Shown here: piece after piece, positions 11,841 through 22,101 of the stretch
How the letters are laid out: every line of letters starts with the position of its first letter
Position numbering within the stretch: position 1 is the stretch's first letter
NCBI GenBank assembly: GCA_950295325.1
Contig: OX485809.1
Span: 21,454,001-21,518,000, forward strand
Length of the DNA: 64,000 nucleotides
Direction of reading: 5' to 3'
Source of the DNA: Polytrichum commune
Lineage: Eukaryota > Streptophyta > Polytrichopsida > Polytrichales > Polytrichaceae
Made by a program: the position numbers and the translations under genes
The notes under the pieces: generated by a model
The model's database searches: none
What the model was told of the DNA's origin: nothing
Seen by the model: the letters and a program-made list of their open reading frames with translations, nothing else

Positions 11841-12819
11841 TTGGCCATTCGTCCTCTAATACCTGTCTTCCACACATGAGAACCTTCAACGAGCCTAGCT
11901 AGTCAAGGGAAGATCCCATGATGACAGACAGAATTAAAATCGCATCCCGGAAATAAATAGGCTTATTAGACTTCAATTCTAGCTTTTGTCATATAGTACA
12001 AGAGTGAAACTTTGAGCCTAATATTCAATTGTCGCATTTGACCAAGAAATCTAGCACTTCCGGATATACTTCATCCTTAGCCTGCACATACAAAGCCAAG
12101 AACCACGAGCATTAACACTTCCATTGTTGACGTCAGTAAATACGCTATAATATAAAACCTTTTGAAAGATCAAACCCTGACTCTTCCACTGCTTTAATGG
12201 TTTCATACAAAAGTCAGAGTTTTTAGTGTTTCAGCAATTTTCCATTATATATCATTAACCTTTAAATGCATGGGTGAATACAAAGTGGTCGATTTCCAGT
12301 TCAAAGGGCCAAATCATCAATTCCCAACCTCTGTTGGAGATACTCCTTACACAAGATGTTTAAGTTGACCCAAAATGCAAATCAAGTTTTAGGGATGCTT
12401 CAATCATGTGCTTCTTGTGCCTTTTTCCTTTTGCAACTCCTTACCTACTGGTGAATACATACTATCTCTACCACAAATGAAATTTTGGATGAGATTTTAT
12501 GCTTAAGAGTGTATTTAGATCGTTCACATGCAAAAATTCATACCTAATCCAAATAGGGTTCAAACAAGTTGAGTTTTTTTGGTTATGGCTTCAATATACA
12601 TTTGCCTACTTATGCAGGATTCTACTTTGGAATCTGCGTCCCTTGAAGTAAAGGAAAATTACTCATATGCATTGCTTTGACTTTTTTGGAAATAGGCCCA
12701 AGCATTTAGGGGTTAAGGACACATAATTAAACAAGTGTGGAGGTCAATCAAGGAGGTTGTCAGCTTCTGAAAAAAGTTGTTGGTTGTCTAGCACAAATAA
12801 GTACCAAAACAGTAGAGAA
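11841..12819. other. Gene-free stretch
   Basis: No gene recognised in any frame. Confidence 0.4.
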
Positions 12820-13028
12820 CTACACTAAATATGATATTTAGTGTCACTTACTACTTGGAATTACAGAACGCATATAACTGTTTACTGTACATCTCATCTT
12901 GAACTGGTTGTTTGGACATTATAGAACATTAACATCTTTACTTGGTAAAAAATTACACTAATAGTAAAAAGATATAGGAGTGCGTAATTGCAAATAGTAA
13001 GTGACACTGCATATCATATTTAGTGTAG
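12820..13028 (+). mobile_element. CTACACTAAATA-type MITE, intact copy
   Basis: A 209-bp element with terminal inverted repeats of about 45 bp, beginning CTACACTAAATATGATATTT and ending in the near-exact complement at 13028. TGTCACTTACTA follows inside each end. Flanking bases GAA / TTC extend the inversion. It is non-coding. Confidence 0.75.
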
Positions 13029-13049
13029 TTCAATTCTTTTTGTTTTAAA

Positions 13050-13325
13050 CTACATTGTTTTGTCTAATTAGTGTGGGTGGGAAATTCATGTGGGTTGGAA
13101 TATAGTGTGGCCCACATTGATTTTATAGTTTTTGCCTTGGTTAACATTAGTAATTCTACAGTACTTGCCTTGCCTTGAACTTTCATCCACATATGCAGAC
13201 GAAAAAACCCATACAAATTTTTGACACTGCAATTTACAGTGGGCCACTTTCAAATTATAAAAAAATAAAAATTGTGGGTAATTGGGAATTAGTGTGGCCC
13301 ACACTAATTAGACAAATCAGTGTAG
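13050..13325. mobile_element. MITE with TTTGTCTAATTAGTGTGGG ends
   Basis: The ends are inverted copies over 28 bp: CTACA.TG.TTTGTCTAATT and beyond, of which TTTGTCTAATTAGTGTGGG (13058-13076) is an exact complement of 13298-13316. It is 276 bp long, non-coding, and lies 21 bp from the previous MITE, downstream of the hydrolase gene. Confidence 0.75.
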
Positions 13326-13563
13326 ACTTCAAATCCTCGTAATATTACCATAGAGGGTGTCAGGGTTCTCATTTTTTTGTCAGTTAAACTTGTCATCTTC
13401 CTCCAGAAAAGTGAAGGCCATATTTCTAGAAAGAACAAGAATAAGATACCCTAGAAGCTTTAAAGTTGGGGTGAATTAAGGGTTAAGACAACCCTTCCCC
13501 TGCGGACATTTCTAGATTCAAGCATTTGTGCAAGCTCAAGAGCCCAACAACAAAACTTGAAAT

Positions 13564-16500
13564 CTATAAAAATGAAAGGGAGAACACTCTCTGCTATGTA
13601 AATACCAATCCATGATTTGAACGCTTCCACATTGCATCTACCTTGAACGAATGGTTAAGCTTCAAAGGTGGACTTTATCTTGAAAACATTCTCCAAAATA
13701 GCTATCTTAAAGCTCCCTCAAGTTAATGAGGGGGAGAACTACAAAGTTAGGAAAGGTAATGTATTTTAGGCGTTGAGACAGGGTTTAGGGTTTAAGGTGT
13801 AGGAGAGAAGTGCAACATACTGTTTGGCCACAAAGTAGATCGTAGTGAGAATAGTGGCGACTATCCTTTCCTCCATATAGTTTATACGTCACTTCATTTG
13901 GAAACACCTTGATTGTATCTGTTGGCAAAATCCATGGAAGTGAATGAGCTGAGGGAAGTAGGTATTTGTAATGTGATCGTCTATAAATACGAATACACCA
14001 AACCCTGCTCCTTGGTTCAGCATAAAAATGATTTTGAAACGTGTCAATATCCCATTACTTGACACCCTCTAAAAATCTGCGTGGAATTTACATTTTGGCA
14101 CTGAAACTGCCGAACCAAAGAGCAAGGAGGAGTAAGTTGCATTACAAAGATACAAACAAAATACAAATTCTAGAAGTCTACCTTAAACCTAGAGCACAAT
14201 ACACAAATGCTTGCTCAAATTCAAGGCATTTGCCGCATCAACTACTGAAAATCAGAAATCTCACCAGCAACGGCAGAAGGTGGGCAAATCATGTCGTGGT
14301 CGCCTGCAATTGCCATGATTGGAACTTTACACTCTTTGAGAAGTTCTTTATACTTGACTGACCCATCCCGGCTCTTCAAACCTCCCGGTTGAAAAGCTGA
14401 AATTAATTGGTATAATAATCTCATAGGTATGGCACCTGTTATGAGCAGGAATTCAAGAAAAAAATTTCAGTTTAGTGTGTGAACCACATCTGTAATTAGA
14501 AAGAAATGTACAAATTAGAGTTCTCCTCTAACCCAACATGACCTTTGATCAGGTTTTTGGATTCAGCACCTTCCATGTTGGGTAAATTTTGATGCATGCT
14601 TGAAGGTAATTTGGAGGTTTGGACGAAGAACATTCTACATCGGTATAACATGCCAAGAGGTGCTAAAATGAGTTTGGCCCTCAATGAACCAAAATAGGTT
14701 GCTCTTCATTCAATTTCAAAAACTACCCCAAGCATGCACCACGAGTTGATAGAGACTATTGATACTGCAAGCACAACAACTGATGTGACATTATAAGGCA
14801 CCAACTGCCACCCAAAAGTCCCATTGAGTTGAAGGATATGTTATGCGAGTTTTGGGAAGAGACTTGAACACTCAACCCATGAGAGGCTAGAAAACTCACA
14901 AAAACCAGTGAGTACTAGTTTTTCAAATAACTCCTTTTTCATCATCCCTTGTGCTGATACATGGTACCCCATCCAAGCAAGTGGATAGGGAGGCCTCGTA
15001 ACCAAAGGTTGAACAGCACTCATTAATACACCCAAGGGAATTACTGGAAGATTTAATAGATGGGCTGGGCTTGCCTGTCATTCCCCCCACAATATACCAC
15101 ACCAATAATCAAAATCAAATAACATAAGTGTGCCATTTCTTGACTTGTATCTAGGAATAAAAAGTAGGGTTTAGGGTTTAGGGTTTAGGTTTATATGTTA
15201 GAAAAATAGGCTTGCACTGTCATCATTAATGGTATCTTCAAGTGTACTTTTCAAATTGGCTGAATACCTTAACGTAATTGAAGATTCAGGTTTAAATACA
15301 AAGCCTGGGTGCCCTTGGATGCATATACATACTTAATATTTTGATCGTCAATGTCACACATGAGTATATATTTTTTCATATTTTCCTTGACATCAGATAA
15401 TGTTGTAAATAAAGTTCCAAACCCATAGATATGATTTTTAAGACTTACCAATGGAACAAGAAGCTTGAGGGTGCTATCTGACATGCCATACTCCAAGGAA
15501 GAAGCCACTGTTACAGCTGCTTTTATTCCAGCTTGCTCCGCTGTGATGAGGAACATCCAAAAATTAATATTTTCTTAAGGACCCAGACTCACAGTATATA
15601 AACTGGAAAGATTGTGTCACTACGGGAACTCGAAGGTAGCAAAAGAAGGCCCAGTTAGACCCTCTCAAAGTGATCACCCTTCAATCAATGGGTAGGGAAG
15701 TATTAATCACCATGAAGGTATGGTTTAATCTGACATTATGCTCAAATGTGGCACTTTGCACTAAGACAAATCACCTTGAGAATAACAAGGTGAATGCTAT
15801 TTCTTACCGCGAGTGGCCATCATGGCATACAAAATGATGCCTCCCATCGAATGACCGATGCTCAACACCTTGCCATCTGTAGGATTTGTGTGCAACTTCA
15901 CATACTCCATCTGTGCACGCAGATTTACACATCAGCTTACAAAGACGTGACTTGTTCTTTTTTCCCTTTTTATCCCTTATCAAAAGTACAACAATGCTAA
16001 GCATTTGAAAGAAGCTTGGAAGAAGGCCAATGGCTCACAAGGTGCTGAAAACAAAGCAACACCGTACCGCTGCTGGTACATCCTCTTCAAGGTAATTGTC
16101 AAAATCCCAATCATACTTTGAGACAAGCTCAATTATTTCAGAGACATTACCCACAGTAGAATTCAACCTTTCCTGCAAGAAAACAATTATTCACAATAAA
16201 TGAGGTTTTTTTTGGCAAAATCTCCTTCCTACAAGTGCTTCGAACCAAACTATGTGTTATGGAAAATAAAGCATGTCCAACCTAACATAACGTATCCTTC
16301 AAGATAGATGATTGTTTATCTTGTATAAATTTTATAGATATCACATAATAGTATATTATGTACTATATTGTATTATATGTATTATTTTATAGTTACAAAT
16401 TATGACATCTTGTATAATAGAATAAGGCATCGAACTACAGTCATTCACAGAAATTCATTCTTGAGAAACTGAATTTTTCTGCCCGACAGGAAGGACACCG

Positions 16501-19500
16501 CACCTGGAGATTGAAAACACTTGGTGAGACAGACCGCTGGCCTGCCTCAAATAATTCCATTACATTTTTTGTTGCGTTTGACAGTTGAAGTGACAACATT
16601 GTACTGGTCCTTTGCCCATCCAAAAGACCTCTGAGGGACTTTTGTAGCTGTCCAATGCGCTTGGACCAAAAACCTTGTTCCATTAACGATGAGACCTGTA
16701 AAATGAAAAGAACTGATAAAGTAAGATGACCTCAACATTAACTTGAATCAATTGTAACACGTCTCACAAGACCAGTGACTCATGCGACATCTTCAATTCA
16801 AGCACCCTAACAAACGAAACAGATAGAGGGTGCTCTATGGAGCTCTCAAAACTAAAATTATTGGTTTCTCAAAAGTGCAATAACACCAACAACAGGGTCA
16901 TAACCAGTGTTGGACTTGTATCATCTTTTTTGGATACCATTCGGGTATCTGTAATGAGGATTTCACTTTCTTTTTATATGATAAAGGTATGGGTATTGAC
17001 AGTATTTTTGTTTTCGATACCATTCGGGTCTATATCATGATGGAGCCTTCATACCTAGGCAAAATCGCCCTAGTATGAATATGGTTTAAAACGGTGTTGA
17101 CCCAAATAATAACTCGGCATAAAAACATTATCTCACCTTTGACATACCTACCAAATATCAATATTGACTGGTGTTACAATTTTGATACCCACGGATAGGT
17201 TCTTTGATACCATTACTGATGTTGATTATTCATACCCACGTATTCACCTGTATACCCAGGCCAACATTGGCAGTAACTACACATTGTCACTTCTTCTAGT
17301 CATCGGCTGCATAATAGACACACCTGTTTCATGTACTTCTGAGATAAGTATTTCTGGTTGACATGCACGAGCCGTTTATATCTTGTGGTCATCCTATTCA
17401 TTACATTCGACAACCACGACACTGTAGGCTTCTCTTTGTCGTTGTCTTTCTCAATCTCTTTCTCTTTCTCTAATGCGCCATTCTCTTTTGCCTGAATGGC
17501 TTTGTGTGCTCCCTGCTCTGTTGAGGGATCAACAGAGCTCTCTACAAATGGTGACGGTGTCAATTTGGTATCTTGTGTGCTATCAGACTCGTCCCCCTTC
17601 TTCACTTTCTTCTCCTCCAAATGTTTCTCCATATGCGAAGTAGCTCTAGTAGCACCTTTTATTGTTGCTCCAACCAGACTATCTTGCACTTGCCCTGTAA
17701 GAGCTCCATCAGGCCCCCCAAGTTCAATTGCTGTCAGCTCACCTTCGCGCTTGCTCAGCCCTGCACCCCGGACTTCCAATATCCATGTGTCAAATCCTTC
17801 ATTTGCTAAATATCGCGCCAACGAGACCTGTGTAGGCAACAATAACCCCCATGCCACATTCCCAATTTTCTGAATCCTAAGTCCGTCAATGAAAGTCCAT
17901 TCAAGCATCTTGGTAAAAATATTTATAATCCACTTCCATGTCTAAACCTTAGGACACGTAATGCCAGACCCATTAATTACTAAGCTGGATGTAAGGCATC
18001 ACAGACAAATTGAAATGCAGTCATGAAATTTGTGTAATTTATAAATTCAAGTGCGTGGTCACATACATCAGGGCCCAGGTCGAAGCAATATGCGTTTGAG
18101 CCAATTCCGCAAAGCATAAGGACAGGATGCTTTCGCTTAGGACCCTGCAACGTGTACAGCACCTTCATCAGCTACAAGTATTGTGAAGCATCATAAATTT
18201 GTCACCTAGGTGAAGCAACAAAACATCTCTTCTCATCAAGAGGATTCCTCTCATCAAGAGGATTCCTCACATCAAAAGTACACGAGAATCATTTACAACT
18301 GCCATCAGCATCGGGACATGGAAGCACGCACTGAAGAGCCGATAGCTCACAAAGACTTAAGACTGTATTTGTGACAATTGTGAACAAGGCTCTGCATATT
18401 AGAGTATGATGCTACTGTATTAAAAAAGATCTGGAACCCATTGCAGCATCGTTGACAAGGGCTTTCACTCACAGCCTCATTTTCACATGGAAGAATGAGG
18501 TGATGTCTGGGTTTCTAGAGATTGTCTTTGGCAATTCGGGGTACTTAACTGCAATTGAACTGACTCTAGCATATCATTTCCTCCTACCCTGAGCTAAGGA
18601 AAAACAGCAACCCAACACAAACTATAACAAAACAAAAACTGGTTTCTGGAGGTTTGATGCAATAAAGCAGGCTCACTCACATCTTTTACCCTGAGCTAAG
18701 GAAGAAGAGAAAAGAGATGTGCATTTTTGACAAGAACTTCTTCTCACAGCTGCATTTTGACATGAAAGAATGTGGTGATATCACGATAGTCTAAATTTCC
18801 AGAATGTAGCAGTGGCAAGTCAGGGTACTTAGCTGAACTGCTATCATCGAGGTGACTGTAGCATATCTTTACCTTCTCCTACCATGAGCAATCCACAAAA
18901 CTAACTTATACCAAACAAAAACGGATGTTGAAAGGAAGTTTGCTTACATCTTTAGCAGGCAAGTAACGCCACAAAGCAAGTCTCCAGGCAGTACCAGGCA
19001 GAGGAACATAGTGCAACTCATCCGCAGTGCACATCTCAGGCTTCTCAGGCCGATCTGGATTGGGGTCTTTCTCCCCCTTCTCCTTCGCCAACCCCACCTC
19101 TTTTTCATTCTCCATAGCCTCCCCAACCTCCCTGGTCGTAGTACTGCTAAACTCCTTCTCCGAGCCTGCAGACATACTTGCAGCAACACATGGATGTGCC
19201 ATTTTCCACCTAACCCTATTTGAAGGAATTCCCTGCAACAACAAGCACGGAGATTGGGGATGGTAGACTCTACTCCGCAACCGCCTCACCGGGGAGCTCC
19301 GATTCCAATTCCAATACCACTTCCTTGTGGAGGATTGCATGTCGCTAAGACATGATAGTGATGGGGTTGCATGGGTTTGATGCGAGACGATGAGAGCCCT
19401 TGAGCTTCTGGTCATGGCCATGGCATGTAAGGACCATGATGGTGGAGTCCTCATTGGGACAAAATGTGGAGCAGGTTGAATGAGATGATTGCGACTGGAA

Positions 19501-19520
19501 AATGCGGGCGCATATTGCAT
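13564..19520 (-). CDS. Alpha/beta hydrolase, plant UCP031088-like
   Basis: Exons in order: 19520-18948, 18144-18067, 17827-17324, 16695-16504, 16172-16068, 15910-15808, 15540-15449, 15074-14900, 14435-14265, 13918-13821. All have GT..AG borders and compatible phases, giving 697 codons. A tentative last exon at 13590-13564 adds RVFSLSFL and stop. It is a serine-hydrolase fold: HPVLMLCGIG and RGAGLS early, nucleophile elbow GHSMGG (15.85 kb), acid AGDHD (14.3 kb), and catalytic His in HYSHYD (13.85 kb). I recall Arabidopsis At1g15060 and At1g73750 as relatives of about 580 residues; substrate unknown. The extra length lies in an N-terminal region of about 150 residues before DELHYV, possibly including a transit peptide, and in a charged linker between RGAGLS and the DWDFDNYLEEDVPAA block. 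Intron 3 carries a Mutator-like MITE and intron 8 another repeat. The C-terminus is the least certain part. Confidence 0.88.
14510..14840 (+). repeat. Dispersed intronic repeat, copy 1
   Basis: Lies in intron 8 of the hydrolase gene. Shares GCATGCTTG.AGGT, GCACC..GAGTTTGGCC.TCAA, AAGCATGCACC and AAAGTCCCATTGAGTT with copies at 60690-61015 and 58830-59060 in legumain introns. It contains a small hairpin around AAATGAGTTTGGCC. Confidence 0.55.
15166..15192 (+). repeat. Interstitial telomere-like motif
   Basis: Three and a half units of TTTAGGG (plant type) within hydrolase intron 7. A shorter GGGTTTAGGGTTTA lies at 13781-13795, downstream of exon 10. Confidence 0.7.
16906..17268. mobile_element. 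Mutator-like MITE, copy 2 (hydrolase intron 3)
   Basis: A 363-bp element AGTGTTGGAC..CCAACATT between exons 3 and 4. Flanks GGTCATAACC and GGCAGTAACT are a decayed direct repeat (6 of 10 match). Core landmarks ACCATTCGGGT and TTGACCCAAATAATAACTC are shared with the legumain copy. Confidence 0.75.
18455..18922 (+). repeat. Direct duplication in hydrolase intron 1
   Basis: Two diverged tandem copies, about 18455-18640 and 18735-18922. Shared phrases: CATTTT.ACATG.AAGAATG, GGTGAT.TC, GGGTACTTA, CTAGCATATC and AACAAAAAC. Both end in a stretch resembling the exon 1 donor region. Confidence 0.55.
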
Positions 19521-20807
19521 TTATTCCTTCCCTCGAAATGCCAAATTGTTCCTCGAGAATGTCTGTCTTGCGATTGATTCGATCTCTGTTGGGATGTGAT
19601 AAGAGGCTACTAAATTCAACTCACACTTCTTTGCAATGAATGGATAATTCGCTTGCTCTCTGGAAAAATTATTGCTCACAACTCCTTCTTCCTTCCCTCG
19701 AGTGGTGCCTAAACCCTCTCTGCTACTGAGAAATTCCTTGCGGAGGTATTTGTTTCCAATTCTACAGCTCAAAAACAATCACGGTGAAAGAACACTGTGT
19801 AGGTAGTACGAAAGAGACTGTCTCCCAACAGAAATTTTAGTAACGGTTCTCTCTCCCTCGACATGAATTCAGTTCAATTTCATTCCCCTCGAGCGATGCC
19901 CAAATCTCTTCAAATTAGCGACACATTCATGTGAAATCCTGCCACAACATATAAAAATTCAATGAAATTCTGGCCCAAATCTGAGTCCGATGACCATAAA
20001 CACTTGCGATGATGGAAACCAATAAAATGGTGCTGTGGGTTCAACGCCCACTTGCGAACTTCTTTGAACCTGTTGCGATGATGCTGCCTTGCATTTGCAC
20101 TTGAGTCCTGGATACGCATTTCAAACGAGGATCTTCGATCGCAGAAACAAATGCGGCGCATTTTGGATGATATAATTTAGTGGAAAGTGGGGTTCATCCA
20201 TGCGTTACAGGTGGCGTGATTAGGGCATGCTACGTGGACGGTATCATGCTACCCCACGTTAAGGAAGGGAATATTTTCGTGTCAACTGGAAATAGACAAA
20301 CCTTTCCGTGGAAGATATTACTTTGCCTTAAGCTTAAGCTTAATGGTAATTCCGTTAAGTACCCGCTGCACAAGCCCGTTTACCACTTCGTCACATGAAA
20401 ACTCCCAAGATAACACTAAGCTTACCAGCATACAAGTACTAGAGCAAAAGTCCGGTCTGCACATCTGAAAATTTTGTAAATCTACCACTATGGACTTTGT
20501 GAACATATAAGTAACCTGATACTGTCTTATATGTAAGTTAGCCTGTAGTGCAAGTAAAACTCAACTACTTCGTGATTGTGGCAAAATTAGGGTAAAGGTG
20601 AGGAGGATTTCTGATGGTCACGTATCAAATTTTGAGGAAAGGGTATGGGGTTATGTTGTGGTTTGTCACTTTCATGCTTGTCTTTGTTCTCCTGCTGTAT
20701 TGTTGGTGCAATGGAGGCTGACCTTCCGAGCTTGCAGCCTGATGACAGTGAATTGTTTCCCTCTGAGGGCATTCTTGACATGAAACACGGGTGTGACTGC
20801 AAGTGGA
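19521..20807. other. Upstream region of the hydrolase gene and intergenic DNA
   Basis: Presumably holds promoter and 5' leader of the minus-strand hydrolase gene. I see no TATA motif I would defend. From about 20645 a plus-strand open frame (ATG choices 20645 and 20711) runs into the LINE insertion site and stays open across it when the LINE is removed. I do not recognise its product. Confidence 0.4.
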
Positions 20808-20823
20808 TGACAAAGAGAATGAA
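20808..20823 (+). repeat. LINE target-site duplication, 3' side
   Basis: TGACAAAGAGAATGAA, identical to 28161-28176. It marks the 3' end of the minus-strand LINE. Confidence 0.93.
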
Positions 20824-20887
20824 GAAAAGAAAAAGAAAAAGTAACGCCCGCACATTGTACCGGCGTGAATGCGAGCCCGTTGTCCGA

Positions 20888-20918
20888 ATGCTAAACACGG
20901 CGGGCCGTGTTGTAGCAT
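20888..20918 (-). other. Hairpin in the LINE 3' UTR
   Basis: ATGCTA-AACACGGC-GG-GCCGTGTT-G-TAGCAT folds into a 14-bp stem with one bulge. It lies 65-95 bp from the element's 3' end, where LINE RNAs can carry the structure recognised by their reverse transcriptase. That role is inference. Confidence 0.6.
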
Positions 20919-21014
20919 GGGGAGTTATGCCTCCGTTAGGAGGTGGGCTCTGAGAAAAAGAGAAAGAGAGAGTATAGTGTAAGGAGGCTAGTGTAAGGAG
21001 TGGGGGGAGAGTAT

Positions 21015-22101
21015 TTAGGGGGGTGCTACGGGGTTTTGTTTGTTATCGAGTTTTCGTTTATTTAATATGAGGTATGTGAGATATTTGATGGCATTTTGAT
21101 GTATGTTTTTCATGAGGATTTTGATATTGGATTTTGGGATTTTGAGGTCTTCTAATTTTTTGATGGAGTGTTCGTGTGTGGCACCTCTAACTCCTGCTGT
21201 GATGGTTATAAGAGGGTTTGTTTTCCATCCCTTGCTTTGTATAGTGCTGATCAATGGGTCGTATTTGGCATGTTTGTGTGTTATGGCTTATTCTGGGAAT
21301 CTGTCGTGACAGTACGTGAATTCAATGAATTGGATGGTTCGTGCGTGGGATGGTAGCATGGGTGTTGGGGTGTGGTTAGGGGCTCCTATGATACATAGAA
21401 TGTCGGGTCTTAGTCTAGCGTGGCACTGACACCCGGTTTGTGGGCATAGGCATTCAATGAGCCATTCGGGGACTGTTTGTTCTTGCTTGTTGTTGTTGAT
21501 ATTACCTGCATTTGTTAGTGTGTAATATCTGGTGTGTTTGTTGGCTTGGAGTGTTTGGGTGATGAGATGTACTGCCTTGTTGTGGCGTGCTATTCTTAGG
21601 CCCTTTAAGTATGGGTGTTCGCACGTTGAGAGTAGGTGTGGCCATGTGTCCCTTTCATTTTTACGGCATAATGTACAGTTTGGGTTTTGAAATTTGAGGG
21701 GCCAAAAAATATCCTTTCTATGGTTACCCATGTATTGGGCATATTGAAATTTTAAAGTTTGGGTGATTTGGGCGTCCGTTATTTTATTGTTTTTCCAAAA
21801 GTGGTTGGAGAGTTTGTGGTTTATTTGGTCGTTGGAGAGCCATTTGTCTACATATGGGTGTTTATGTTGGGCCAACCTAATTTCTTGTTTTTCGTGTGTT
21901 TTTGTGATGAATGTGTGCAAGTTTCGGATTGCCCCATTTCGTGTGGCTGTGGGACAACTTGTTAGCCAATATGGTGTAGCGTGTGTGATGTGTATATGGG
22001 GTGTGGGAGTGGGTTTTTCTATGTTTGTGCCTTCGTTGGCTAGCGCATCGGCTATTTCATTTCCTTTGATGCCCGTGTGGGCACGTACTTTATGTATAGT
22101 A
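21015..22101 (-). pseudogene. LINE: RNase H tail, CCHC finger and restriction-like endonuclease
   Basis: This frame begins with the last RNase H motif (VRAHTGIKGNEIADALANEG) just after a frame change at about 22089. It then has a CCHC finger CTLCRKNERDTWPHLLSTC (C-x2-C-x9-H-x4-C). Next is a PD-(D/E)xK endonuclease core: RPDIL, then IQFIEFTY, then after one in-frame TAA (21288-21290) KHAKYDPL and GWKTNPLITITAGVRGA, closing near KRKLDNKQ. The order CCHC, RPD, E, K, KY, GW, G.RG is that of R2-type site-specific LINE endonucleases. The nonsense codon separates the catalytic E from the K in this copy. Confidence 0.85.

Noticed and set aside
17496-17873. Plus-strand frames opposite hydrolase exon 3
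   Set aside because: Antisense to a well-supported exon; no domain.
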